DNA of 64,000 bases, from the NCBI RefSeq assembly GCF_001647715.1, contig NZ_CP015600.1, forward strand, positions 3,100,001 through 3,164,000, in the 5' to 3' direction. Shown piece by piece: positions 7,702-16,239 of the stretch (its first letter is position 1; the number at the start of each line of letters is the position of its first letter). The stretch is from Pseudomonas antarctica (GTDB lineage Bacteria; Pseudomonadota; Gammaproteobacteria; Pseudomonadales; Pseudomonadaceae). A program made the position numbers and the translations under genes. The notes beneath the pieces were generated by a model. It ran no database searches. It saw nothing but the letters and a program-made list of their open reading frames with translations, and was not told where the DNA came from.

Positions 7702-9696
7702 ATGCGGTTTTCCCCCTTTGTTGAGCGGATTGCAGGGCAGGGCGTAGCCGCCTGGGACATCCACCACGCCGCGTTCCACGCCGCCAGCCAGGGCGAGGAC
7801 ATCATCATCCTCAGCGTCGGCGATCCGGATTTTGCCACGCCTTCTTTTATTACCGACGCGGCCGTCAGCGCACTGCGCGACGGTGACACCCACTACACCG
7901 AAATCCCTGGCCGACCGCCATTGCGCGACGCCGTTGCAGCCCGCTACAGCACGACTCTGTCGCGGCCGGTGACAGCCGAAAACGTCATCATCGTGCCGGG
8001 TGCGCAGAATGCGTTGTTCATCAGCTCGCTGTGCCTGCTGCAAGCCGGTGATGAAGTGCTGGTGCTCGACCCGATGTACGTCACCTACGAAGCCACGCTC
8101 AAGGCCAGCGGCGCAACGCTAACGCGCGTGCCGTGTTCGCCGGAGTCGGGCTTTCGCCTGGATGCGCAATTGCTCGGCGCGGCGATCACGCCGCGTACCC
8201 GGGCGATTTTCTTCTCCAACCCGAACAACCCCACCGGCGTGGTCCTCAACCCCCAAGAGCTGCAAGCCATCGCCGACCTGGCCATCGCCCATGATCTCTG
8301 GGTCGTCGTGGATGAGGTGTATGAAAGCCTGGTGTTCGACGGTGAATACCACAGCCTCGCCGCACTGCCGGGCATGGCCGAGCGCTGCATTGTGATTGGC
8401 AGCTTGTCCAAATCCCATGCCATGACCGGCTGGCGCATTGGCTGGATCATTGCTGCGCCGCAGATGATCGCTCACGCAGAAACCCTGGTATTGAGCATGC
8501 TCTATGGCTTGCCCGGGTTCGTGATGGAGGCCGCCACGGCGGCGGTGCTGGCCCATGATGAGGTGACGCAGGGCATGCGCGAGATCTACCGGCGCCGCCG
8601 TGACCTGGTGGTGGCCGGTCTCGGCGCGTGCCCGGGGATCAAGGTGCAGGCGCCGCAAGCCGGCATGTTCGTGTTGATGGATGTGCGCGGCACCGGCCTG
8701 GGGTCGTTGGATTTTGCCTGGCGGTTATTCCGCGAGGCGGGCGTGTCGGTGCTCGATGCCGCCGCGTTTGGTGAGCCGGCGCAAGGCTTTGTACGGTTGT
8801 CGTTTACCTTGGGTGAGGCCCGCCTTGCCGAGGCTTGCCAGCGTATTGCCGGGTTTGTTGCCAGGCTCGCCGGTGAGCCGCGTGTCGCGGCTGCGCCAAA
8901 GATTGAAGTGCTGCAACCGGTCGAAGCCAGGAAGATGATTGAAGTCATCGACCTGCATAAGCGTTTCGGCAATATCGAAGTGCTCAAGGGCATCTCCCTC
9001 ACGGCTCGCGAAGGTGAGGTGATCTCGCTGATCGGCGCCAGCGGTTCGGGCAAGAGCACCTTGTTGCGCTGCATCAACATGCTCGAAGTGCCGGATCAAG
9101 GCAGCATTCATGTCGACGGCGAAAGCATCAAGCTCAATTACGGCATTCCCGGCGCGCCGCTGGTGGCGGATGCGAAGCAACTGGTGCGCATCCGCTCGAC
9201 CCTCGGCATGGTGTTCCAGAACTTCAACCTGTGGCCTCACCGCACGGTGCTCGAGAACCTCATCGAAGCCCCGACCCAGGTGCTGCGCGAAAGCCGCGCC
9301 GAGGCGATCGAGCGCGCAGAGGCCTTGCTCGATCGCGTCGGCCTCGCCGCCAAGCGCAATGAATACCCGGCGTTTCTCTCCGGCGGCCAGCAGCAACGGG
9401 TGGCGATTGCCCGCGCGTTGGCCATGCGTCCCAAAGTCATGCTGTTCGACGAACCCACTTCGGCCCTCGACCCGGAACTGGTGGGCGAAGTGCTGCGCGT
9501 TATCCGCTCCCTGGCCGAAGAAGGCCGCACCATGATCCTGGTCACCCATGAAATGGCCTTCGCCCGGGATGTGTCCTCCAAAGTCGCTTTTCTGCACCAA
9601 GGCATGATCGAGGAAACCGGTACGCCGGACTCGGTGTTTATCGACCCACGCAGTGAGCGTTGCCGGCAGTTCGTCAACGCGCATCAAACGCGCTAA
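7702..9696 (+). CDS. Fusion of an AruH-like PLP aminotransferase and an amino-acid ABC transporter ATPase
   Basis: One uninterrupted 664-residue frame holds two full domains. Residues 1 to about 390 closely follow P. aeruginosa AruH (arginine:pyruvate transaminase): GEDIIILSVGDPDFATP, PNNPTG and the PLP lysine in GSLSKSHAMTGWR (K237). A roughly 20-residue linker follows, then from residue 412 a complete polar amino acid ABC ATPase with Walker A GASGSGKS (445-452), signature LSGGQQQRVAIARAL and Walker B VMLFDEPTSALD. ATG 7702 has GAGAGG upstream. An internal ATG at 8935 could also start the ATPase alone, but its AGGA is only about 3 bases away. The fusion ties import to transamination of what is likely a basic or opine-like amino acid. 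Binding protein and permeases follow directly. Confidence 0.93.
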   Translation: MRFSPFVERIAGQGVAAWDIHHAAFHAASQGEDIIILSVGDPDFATPSFITDAAVSALRDGDTHYTEIPGRPPLRDAVAARYSTTLSRPVTAENVIIVPGAQNALFISSLCLLQAGDEVLVLDPMYVTYEATLKASGATLTRVPCSPESGFRLDAQLLGAAITPRTRAIFFSNPNNPTGVVLNPQELQAIADLAIAHDLWVVVDEVYESLVFDGEYHSLAALPGMAERCIVIGSLSKSHAMTGWRIGWIIAAPQMIAHAETLVLSMLYGLPGFVMEAATAAVLAHDEVTQGMREIYRRRRDLVVAGLGACPGIKVQAPQAGMFVLMDVRGTGLGSLDFAWRLFREAGVSVLDAAAFGEPAQGFVRLSFTLGEARLAEACQRIAGFVARLAGEPRVAAAPKIEVLQPVEARKMIEVIDLHKRFGNIEVLKGISLTAREGEVISLIGASGSGKSTLLRCINMLEVPDQGSIHVDGESIKLNYGIPGAPLVADAKQLVRIRSTLGMVFQNFNLWPHRTVLENLIEAPTQVLRESRAEAIERAEALLDRVGLAAKRNEYPAFLSGGQQQRVAIARALAMRPKVMLFDEPTSALDPELVGEVLRVIRSLAEEGRTMILVTHEMAFARDVSSKVAFLHQGMIEETGTPDSVFIDPRSERCRQFVNAHQTR

Positions 9697-9720
9697 CTCC
9701 ACAAAAAGACGGGGCAAATC

Positions 9721-10575
9721 ATGAAATCAAGACCCATGGCAAGCTGGTTGAGCGGTGCAGTGTTGATGTTGGCCGCAGGTTTTACGCTGGCGGCGGAGAA
9801 ACCCATCGTGTTTGCGGTGGCGGCGGAACCCTATCCACCGTTCACCGTAAAAGGCGGTAACGGCGAGTGGTCGGGCTTTGAAGTGGACCTGATTCACAAA
9901 CTCTGCGAAGGCATGAAAGCCGAATGCCAGATCAAGGAAGTGGCGTGGGATGGCATCATCCCGTCGCTGCTGGCCAAGAAGATCGACGTGATCTTCTCGT
10001 CGATGTCGGTGACTGATGAGCGTGAAAAGCAGATCGCCTTCAGCCGTGCCTACTACGACTCGCTGCTGGGTGTGGCAGGGCCCAAGGGCGCGACGGTGGA
10101 CATTACCCCTCAAGGCCTCAAGGGCAAGTTGATCGGTGTGCAAATCTCCACCGTCAGCGCCAACTACCTGAAGAAGTATTACGAAAACATCGCCGACCTT
10201 AAGTACTACGACACCCAGGAATCGGCCAACGCCGACCTTATCGCAGGCCGTATCGACTACATGATGGCAGACGACACCGCCATCGCGATGATGGTCAAAA
10301 CCCCCGAGGCCAGTGGCCTGGCGCATATCGCCAGCGTGCCCTACGACCCGATCATCGGGCGTGGCGTCGGTGCCGGCTTACGCAAGGAAGACACCGCGCT
10401 CAAGGCCCGTCTCGACAAGGCCATCGGAGAGCTGCTGGTGAGCAAGGATTTTGATGACCTGTCCGAGCATTACTTCGGCGTGTCGGTCAGCCCGTGCAAG
10501 CGTGCCGACACCCCGGCGTATGTGAGCAAGGTCTGCGACAGCCCCTACCAGCAAATCGCCCAGAAGACCGAATAA
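9721..10575 (+). CDS. Amino-acid ABC transporter substrate-binding protein (family 3)
   Basis: This 284-residue periplasmic protein has a signal peptide (SWLSGAVLMLAAGFTLAA) and the SBP family 3 signature GFEVDLIHKLCEGM with YPPFTVKGGNGEWSGFE before it. DVIFSSMSVTDEREKQIAFS is typical of lysine/arginine/ornithine and octopine/nopaline binding proteins. It sits 24 bp after the fusion ATPase and directly before two permease genes. The ligand is probably a cationic or N-modified amino acid; this is inferred from the family and the AruH-like partner. Confidence 0.93.
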   Translation: MKSRPMASWLSGAVLMLAAGFTLAAEKPIVFAVAAEPYPPFTVKGGNGEWSGFEVDLIHKLCEGMKAECQIKEVAWDGIIPSLLAKKIDVIFSSMSVTDEREKQIAFSRAYYDSLLGVAGPKGATVDITPQGLKGKLIGVQISTVSANYLKKYYENIADLKYYDTQESANADLIAGRIDYMMADDTAIAMMVKTPEASGLAHIASVPYDPIIGRGVGAGLRKEDTALKARLDKAIGELLVSKDFDDLSEHYFGVSVSPCKRADTPAYVSKVCDSPYQQIAQKTE

Positions 10576-10576
10576 G

Positions 10577-11281
10577 ATGTTCGACCTCCTCAGCTTCGGC
10601 GAACAGGGATGGGGCGACGCACTGCTAAAAGGGTTATGGATGACCCTGCAAATCTCCGCTGGCTCGTTTGCCGTGGGCTTGCTGATCGGCCTGGTCGTGG
10701 CCTGCGCCAAGCTCAGCGCGCCACGCCCGGTCGCCTTGTTGATGCGCGGCTACACCACCGTGTTTCGCGCGGTGCCGGAGTTACTGTTGATCCTGCTGCT
10801 GTACTACGCTGGTTCCATGGGCCTGAACGCGTTGATGCTGTGGCTGGGGTTCGAGCAGGTGAACATCAGCGGCCCGCTGGTGGCGATCCTGGTGTTGGGG
10901 CTGGTGCAGGGCGCCTATGCGTCGGAGATTTTTCGTGCGGCAATCCTGGCGATTCCCCATGGCCAGATTGAAGCGGCGCGGGCCTTTGGCTTGAGCGGCA
11001 TCGGCCTGTTCCGCCGGGTGACCTTGCCGATCATGGCGCCGTACGCTCTGGCCGGCATGTCCAACCTGTGGATCAACCTGATCAAGGACAGCGCCTTGAT
11101 CAGTGTGGTCGGCACCAACGAATTGCTCTACACCGCCAAGCAGGCGGCGGGTTCGACCCGTCAATACTTACTGTTCTACCTCACGGCCGCCGCCTTGTAT
11201 TACCTGGTGACGCTGGCTTCCAACTACCTGTCCGGGCGCCTGGAACGACGTATTCGTCGCTGGATGCCGGTTGTCGAGTGA
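10577..11281 (+). CDS. Amino-acid ABC transporter permease (HisQ/OccQ type)
   Basis: The 234-residue inner-membrane protein shows the HisMQ-type start WGDALLKGLWMTLQISAGSF, the mid-protein TVFRAVPELLLILLLYY and the EAA loop region QIEAARAFGLSGIGLFRRVTLP that contacts the ATPase. About five hydrophobic helices are visible. It begins one base after the binding-protein stop. It should form a heterodimer with the next gene product. Confidence 0.93.
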   Translation: MFDLLSFGEQGWGDALLKGLWMTLQISAGSFAVGLLIGLVVACAKLSAPRPVALLMRGYTTVFRAVPELLLILLLYYAGSMGLNALMLWLGFEQVNISGPLVAILVLGLVQGAYASEIFRAAILAIPHGQIEAARAFGLSGIGLFRRVTLPIMAPYALAGMSNLWINLIKDSALISVVGTNELLYTAKQAAGSTRQYLLFYLTAAALYYLVTLASNYLSGRLERRIRRWMPVVE

Positions 11282-11288
11282 GTGGGCT

Positions 11289-11987
11289 ATGCCTGAATGG
11301 ATAAGTTACTACGCGGGGCTGATCGCCAAGGGGCTGCAGACCACCTTGTCATTGCTGGCGATCTCGGCAGTGCTCGGCTTCGTCCTGGCGGTGCTGGTGG
11401 CGTTGGCGCGTTTGTCGCGGCGCAAATGGCTGGCCCGGGGTGCGCTGGCCTACACCAGTGTGCTGCGGGGCACACCGCTGTTGATCCAGATCTATATTTT
11501 CTACTACGGGCTGGGGAGTTTGTTCGCCCAGTTTCCGCTGATACGCACCAGCTTTCTGTGGCCATTCCTGCGCGACGGGTATTGGTACATCGTCTTTGCC
11601 CTGGTGCTGTCGGTAGGCGCTTATGTCGGTGAAGTGATTCGCGGCGGCCTGTTGGCAGTGCCCAAGGGCGAGATGGAGGCCGCCTCGGCGTTCGGCATGA
11701 CGCCGCGCCAGGCGTTGTTGCGGGTGCGCCTGCCCCGGGCGATGCGTCTGCTGCTGCCGACCCTGGCGGGGGAGACGGTGATGTTGCTCAAGTCCACCGC
11801 ACTCGCGTCGACGATTGCCGTGGTCGACCTGCTGGGCGCGGCCAACGTGGTGCGGGCGCAGACGTTGCAGATCTATCAACCGCTGTTGCTGGTGGCCGGT
11901 GTCTACCTGTGCCTGACGTTCCTGATCGAAGGCGTTTACGCCATCGCCGAACGGCGCGGCACGCCGCTGCGCAGGTCGATCGGATGA
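11289..11987 (+). CDS. Amino-acid ABC transporter permease (HisM/OccM type)
   Basis: The product is 232 residues from ATG 11289; a TTG at 11271 would add six residues and overlap the preceding gene. It carries SVLRGTPLLIQIYIFYYGLG and the EAA loop GEMEAASAFGMTPRQALLRVRLP, the signatures of the second permease of polar amino acid importers. The stop codon overlaps the ATG of the DMT transporter gene, so translation is coupled. Confidence 0.92.
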   Translation: MPEWISYYAGLIAKGLQTTLSLLAISAVLGFVLAVLVALARLSRRKWLARGALAYTSVLRGTPLLIQIYIFYYGLGSLFAQFPLIRTSFLWPFLRDGYWYIVFALVLSVGAYVGEVIRGGLLAVPKGEMEAASAFGMTPRQALLRVRLPRAMRLLLPTLAGETVMLLKSTALASTIAVVDLLGAANVVRAQTLQIYQPLLLVAGVYLCLTFLIEGVYAIAERRGTPLRRSIG

Positions 11988-12982
11988 AACAGGATCGCGC
12001 GTTGCAAGGGATTGCCCTGTGTTCACTGGCCTATGCGTTCCTGGCGCTGCAGGATGCGGTGATCAAATGGTTGGTGGCTGATTACTCGGTGTTCACCATC
12101 CTGTTCTGGCGCAGCCTGGTGGTGGTGGGCGCCTGCGTGATCGCCGGGCGCATGGGCTTGTTGCGTCGCGCATGGACGTCGGTGAGCCGCAGGCTGCTGA
12201 TCATTCGCGGGTTGCTGTCGCTGCTGGCGTGGTTGCTCTATTACACGGCCGCCAAGGACCTGACCCTGGCGGAAATGACCACCTTGTATTTTTCCGCGCC
12301 AATCATGGTCACGTTGCTCGCCGCGCTGATCCTCAAGGAACGCGCCAGCCGTGGCCAATGGGTCGCGCTGATCATCGGCTTTGTCGGCGTGGTGATCGCC
12401 TGTCGCCCGAGCAATATGGTCGACCCGTTGCCAATCGCACTGACCCTGGCCGCTGCGCTGTGTTGGGCATTTACCTATATCCAGTTGCGCCAGGTCGACC
12501 CGACCACCTCGGTGCTGGAGCAGATGCTGATCACCAATGTGGTGTTCGTGGTGTGCATGGCGCTGACCTTGCCCTGGACGCATACCCCATCGCCGACCCC
12601 GGCCTGGCTGGGCATGTTGGCGGCGGGGCTGGTCGGCGGTATCGGTCAGTTTCTGTTGTTCGCCAGTTTCCGTCGCGCCACGGCGACCTTGCTCGCGCCG
12701 TTTGAGTACACCGGTTTGATCTGGGCGTTTCTGTTATCCAGCCTGATCTGGGGCACGTCGATGGACCTGTCGCTGATCATCGGCGCGGTGCTGATCGCAG
12801 TCAGCGGGACGTTGGCGATGCTCAGCGCCCGCCACACCGAATCACACGATGTGGTCGGCGCCGAATGCGCCGTGACGCAACCCCTGTACCCAACAGCGGC
12901 AGATATGCAGGCCGTTGGCGGGGCTGAAAGTGCCGGGGTTGAGGCACCCCTCGAGCCAGAGCCCGTCAAGCATCGCCGATAA
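11984..12982 (+). CDS. EamA/DMT-family transporter with an extended C-terminal tail
   Basis: The start ATG 11984 overlaps the permease stop (ATGA). The 332-residue protein has ten hydrophobic segments in two EamA repeats. After the last helix (about residue 285) the frame continues for about 45 hydrophilic residues that are encoded antisense to the TetR gene. DMT proteins of this group export amino acids or other metabolites, so it may release a by-product or control accumulation of the imported compound. The tail is not typical of EamA proteins and may reflect a lost stop codon. Confidence 0.88.
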   Translation: MKQDRALQGIALCSLAYAFLALQDAVIKWLVADYSVFTILFWRSLVVVGACVIAGRMGLLRRAWTSVSRRLLIIRGLLSLLAWLLYYTAAKDLTLAEMTTLYFSAPIMVTLLAALILKERASRGQWVALIIGFVGVVIACRPSNMVDPLPIALTLAAALCWAFTYIQLRQVDPTTSVLEQMLITNVVFVVCMALTLPWTHTPSPTPAWLGMLAAGLVGGIGQFLLFASFRRATATLLAPFEYTGLIWAFLLSSLIWGTSMDLSLIIGAVLIAVSGTLAMLSARHTESHDVVGAECAVTQPLYPTAADMQAVGGAESAGVEAPLEPEPVKHRR

Positions 12983-13477
12983 GCCGATAGCGGCCAGGTG
13001 GCTGTCGTGGATTACCAGGCTTTCGCTGCGGGCCAGGTCGTCGAGCAGTTGCTGGATCAGCGCCAGGTAAGCGCGGTAGCTGTTTTCATGGGACTGATTT
13101 ACGTGGGGCGAGTGGCGGATCAGGCTCCAGAACACCACCCACACGCCGAGCAGGTCGGGGTCCATGACGCGTGGTGAAAAGGATGCACTGAGAAACGCAT
13201 CCAGGCGCGCGGCGGCGCCTTCGGCCAACTCGACTTGCGCCCATAACGCGCTGGTCAATTCACTGGCGAGCTTGTGGTAGGTCTCGGCGATCAGTGCATC
13301 GATGCTGCCGAAATGATGATTGAGCAAGCCCACTGAAACACCGGCTTGCGCTGCAATCTTGCGCACGGAAATTCCAGCGTGCCCGTCGCGGGACAGGCTG
13401 GTAAGGGTGGCGGCAATCAGCAAGTCCCGGCGTTCATCGGGGTCGGCACGGCGCAGTTTGGGAGGGTCGATGGTCAC
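12842..13477 (-). CDS. TetR-family regulator, BetI-like
   Basis: The 211-residue product starts at GTG 13477 with AAAGG upstream. The N-terminal helix-turn-helix (GISVRKIAAQAGVSVGLLNHH) and the C-terminal pattern GLSAMLDGLWLEGCLNPG match the BetI-type branch of TetR proteins. It is divergent from the deacylase gene, with the TTGAAC-N4-GTTCAA palindrome between them. The same palindrome lies on the promoter of the ABC/aminotransferase operon, so it probably represses both units until a substrate-derived ligand binds. Its 3' end overlaps the DMT gene by 141 bases on the opposite strand. Confidence 0.92.
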   Translation of the reverse strand: MTIDPPKLRRADPDERRDLLIAATLTSLSRDGHAGISVRKIAAQAGVSVGLLNHHFGSIDALIAETYHKLASELTSALWAQVELAEGAAARLDAFLSASFSPRVMDPDLLGVWVVFWSLIRHSPHVNQSHENSYRAYLALIQQLLDDLARSESLVIHDSHLAAIGLSAMLDGLWLEGCLNPGTFSPANGLHICRCWVQGLRHGAFGADHIV

Positions 13478-13516
13478 GGGAATGCCTTTGATGAAAGACC
13501 AGAGCGCACAGGTTAG

Positions 13517-13532
13517 TTGAACGCGTGTTCAA
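13517..13532. promoter_or_regulatory. TetR-type operator between the TetR and deacylase genes
   Basis: TTGAACGCGTGTTCAA has perfect six-base arms around a four-base centre. It lies 40 bp upstream of the TetR start and 36 bp upstream of the deacylase start. The arms TGAAC/GTTCA are shared with the site at 7607-7622, which supports one regulator for both. Confidence 0.72.
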
Positions 13533-13567
13533 TCTCTAGCGATTAAATGATGAGAGGAGGGCAAGGC

Positions 13568-14566
13568 ATGGCAAACGACCTTTCGTGGCAGGTGGCGGGC
13601 GATGCGGGCAACGCGCTGCACATCGGTGCTTGGCGCTATGAAGGCGACGGTAGCGGGCCATCAGTGCACCTGCAAGCGGGCGTGCACGCCGATGAAATCG
13701 CCGGGATGCTGGTGCTGCACCAACTGTTGCCGCGCTTGCAGGCTTGCCAGGCACAGGGCCGGCTCAAAGGCAGTGTCACCGTAGTGCCGCAGGCCAACCC
13801 GTTTGGTATCGGCCAATTTCGTCAGGGCCGCCTGCTGGGGCGGTTTCACGAGGCCACCGGGCAGAATTTCAATCGTGCCTTCGATCATTCCCTTGCCATG
13901 GAGCGCCCGGCGAGCAACCTGGCGCAGTGGCAAAAGAGCCTGGTGCAACTGGCCGCCGATGCCGACCTGGTGCTGGACTTGCACACCGACGATGAGGCAC
14001 TGCCTTACCTCTACATTCATCGCAGCTTCTGGCCGGAGCAAGGCCTGGCGCTGGCGGCGGCCTTGCAGGTGGATGTGGTGATCGTCTGGGATGACGGCGG
14101 CGACGGCTCCTTTGAAGAAACCATCATCAATCACGGCGCGCCACGGCTGGCGGCGACTATCGAATTGCGCGGGCAAGCGGATGTCAGCGATGCCCTGGCG
14201 CAACAGGATGTCGATGGCCTGTGGGCGTGGCTGTGCATCAACGGCGTGATCGACGAAGTGGCCGCGATCCGCGAATGGCAAGGCGAGGCAGTGGACATGG
14301 GCTGTATGGAAACCATCCTCGCGCCCCGCGCCGGTGTGCTGGTGTTTGAAAAGGGCCTGGGCGATCAGGTCGAGGAGGGCGAGCGTTTCGCCAGGATCAT
14401 CGGCCGGCCGGGTGATGCGGCGTCAGAAGTGATTTTACACGCCGCGCAAACCGGGCGCATGGTCACGGCCCATCGCGAACGCCTGGTAGCGCAGGGCGCG
14501 GTGGTGGCGAAGTTTACCGGGGCGCGGTTATCCGACAGTTACAGCGGCGGAGTGCTCGACCCTTAG
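13568..14566 (+). CDS. Succinylglutamate desuccinylase/aspartoacylase-family deacylase (DoeB-like)
   Basis: The 332-residue product starts at ATG 13568, preceded by GAGGAGGGCAAGG; an ATG seven codons upstream is less well placed. Zinc ligands are visible in QAGVHADEIAGM (His and Glu) and LVLDLHTDDEA (His), and the catalytic Glu in TIELRG. The C-terminal part (APRAGVLVFEKGLGDQVEEG) is the barrel typical of AspA/AstE and DoeB proteins. Family members remove N-acyl groups from amino acids. Beside an amino-acid importer and an aminotransferase it suggests that the imported compound is an N-acylated amino acid that is deacylated and then transaminated. This last step is inference. Confidence 0.9.
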   Translation: MANDLSWQVAGDAGNALHIGAWRYEGDGSGPSVHLQAGVHADEIAGMLVLHQLLPRLQACQAQGRLKGSVTVVPQANPFGIGQFRQGRLLGRFHEATGQNFNRAFDHSLAMERPASNLAQWQKSLVQLAADADLVLDLHTDDEALPYLYIHRSFWPEQGLALAAALQVDVVIVWDDGGDGSFEETIINHGAPRLAATIELRGQADVSDALAQQDVDGLWAWLCINGVIDEVAAIREWQGEAVDMGCMETILAPRAGVLVFEKGLGDQVEEGERFARIIGRPGDAASEVILHAAQTGRMVTAHRERLVAQGAVVAKFTGARLSDSYSGGVLDP

Positions 14567-14592
14567 GAACAGCTGCTGATTGAACCTCGCGG

Positions 14593-15846
14593 TTACAACG
14601 GCGGCGTGCGTTCCAACAAAAGGCGCTCCAGGGTTGCTGCGGGCAATGGCCGACTGAACAGATACCCCTGAATCTGATCACAGCCGGCTTGCTTCAAAAA
14701 CCCCAGCTGTTCCTGGGTTTCCACGCCTTCGGCGACCACTTGTAAGCCCAGGCTATGGGCCAGTTCAATGATGGTGCGGGTGATCGCCGCGTCTTGCGGG
14801 TTAGTGGTGACTTCGCGGATAAACGCGATATCGATCTTCAACGTATCAATGGGGAACCGCCGCAGATACGCCAGGCTTGAATAGCCGGTGCCGAAGTCAT
14901 CGATGGAGATTTTCACGCCCATTGTGCGCAATCGTTGCAGGCTGGCGATGGTGTGCTGGGTGTTTTCCATCAATGAGCTTTCGGTCAGCTCAACCTCCAG
15001 CCAATGGGGCGCAACCCCGGTTGCCCTCAGGATGCGTTCGATATCGGCAATCAGATCGCCCTCGATCAATTGGTGACCGGATACATTGACCGAAACCTCT
15101 ACGGCACCAATCAGGCCGCGTTGCCACACGGCGATTTGCTGGCAAACGCTGTCGATCACCCAGCGCCCGACCTGCACAATCAAGCCCAGGCTCTCGAGTA
15201 TGGGTACAAACACCGCCGGCGACACCGTGCCATAGCCGGGACGCTCCCAGCGCAGCAAGGCTTCAAGGGCGCATATCTTCCCGCCAGCCAGCTCGATCTT
15301 GGGTTGGTAGTGCACGGTGAACTCGCTGTTTTCCACCGCCTGACGCAGGGCTTTTTCAAAGTCCTGGCGCGCCAGGTCGTGCACGCTCATCCCCGCTGGC
15401 TCGCCCGTTTGCCGTTGCAGTTGCTGCTCCAGCATCAGGTTGTGAACCTTCAACTGATCACCGCGTTCCTTGAGCCGCAACAGGTTGCGCACCCGCAGCC
15501 ACAATTCGACACGTTCCACCGGTTTGCTGAGGAATTCCTCGGCGCCGGTTTCCAGCCCGCTGACGCGCGCGCTCGGCTCACTGAGGGCCGACAACATGAT
15601 GATCGGAATGCTTGCCGTGGTTTCGTTGCCCTTTAAGTGGCTGGCCACCTCGTAGCCGTCCATGCCCGGCATCATGATGTCCAGCAGGATCAGGTCAGGC
15701 GGTTGTTGCGCCACGAGCTGCAAGGCCTCTTCACCGCTGCTCGCACTCAGGGTCTGGTAGCCCTCGTGCTGCAGCAGGGTTTCCAACAGTTTGCGAATCT
15801 GGGGTTCGTCGTCAACGATCAACAGCGTTGCAGGTTGGCTGGCCAT
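14593..15846 (-). CDS. Response regulator with EAL domain, c-di-GMP phosphodiesterase
   Basis: Residues 1-125 are a receiver (phosphoacceptor D56 in [13 protein letters not shown]), followed by a short coiled linker and an EAL domain from about 155 to the end. The catalytic motifs are present: [37 protein letters not shown] and AEGVET. It should therefore hydrolyse c-di-GMP to pGpG, with activity set by phosphorylation. It is the third gene of a kinase-receiver-REC/EAL operon, 9 bp behind the single-domain receiver. Confidence 0.94.
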   Translation of the reverse strand: MASQPATLLIVDDEPQIRKLLETLLQHEGYQTLSASSGEEALQLVAQQPPDLILLDIMMPGMDGYEVASHLKGNETTASIPIIMLSALSEPSARVSGLETGAEEFLSKPVERVELWLRVRNLLRLKERGDQLKVHNLMLEQQLQRQTGEPAGMSVHDLARQDFEKALRQAVENSEFTVHYQPKIELAGGKICALEALLRWERPGYGTVSPAVFVPILESLGLIVQVGRWVIDSVCQQIAVWQRGLIGAVEVSVNVSGHQLIEGDLIADIERILRATGVAPHWLEVELTESSLMENTQHTIASLQRLRTMGVKISIDDFGTGYSSLAYLRRFPIDTLKIDIAFIREVTTNPQDAAITRTIIELAHSLGLQVVAEGVETQEQLGFLKQAGCDQIQGYLFSRPLPAATLERLLLERTPPL

Positions 15847-15855
15847 GGAGAGGAC

Positions 15856-16239
15856 TCACAGGTGGGGGCTGATGTGCTGTTGCAGCAAAGTGTCGATGAC
15901 CTGGTAAAGCTCTTTGTAGCGCAGCGGCTTGATGATGTAGGCGTCGCAACCGGCCAGGCGGGTTTTTTCGCGGTCCTCCTTCATGGCCATGGCGGTCAGC
16001 GCAATCACCGGAATGTGTGCGGTGTTGGGGTCTTGCTTAAGCAACGAGGTGGCGGCCAGGCCGTCCATGCCCGGCAACTGGATATCCATCAATATCAGCG
16101 CCGGCTGTTTTTCCCGCGCCAGGGTCAGGCCGGTTTCTGCATCCGCCGCCCACAACACGCCGTGCCCGGCATTGACGAGCAACAACCGCGCCAGGCGCAT
16201 GTTCGCCTCGTTGTCTTCGACGATCAGGATGTCAGCCAT
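15856..16239 (-). CDS. Single-domain response regulator
   Basis: The 127-residue product is only a receiver domain: acidic pocket VEDN at the N-terminus, phosphoacceptor D52 in LILMDIQLPGMDG and the conserved Lys in IIKPLRYKEL. ATG 16239 is preceded by GGAGG, and the start overlaps the kinase stop by 16 bases. DivK-like stand-alone receivers shuttle phosphate or act on a partner protein. It probably links the upstream kinase to the REC-EAL protein. Confidence 0.9.
   Translation of the reverse strand: MADILIVEDNEANMRLARLLLVNAGHGVLWAADAETGLTLAREKQPALILMDIQLPGMDGLAATSLLKQDPNTAHIPVIALTAMAMKEDREKTRLAGCDAYIIKPLRYKELYQVIDTLLQQHISPHL

Noticed and set aside
8935..9696. Independent ABC ATPase gene starting at ATG 8935
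   Set aside because: The frame is continuous with the aminotransferase and the AGGA upstream is too close to the ATG; kept as one fusion, with the internal start noted.
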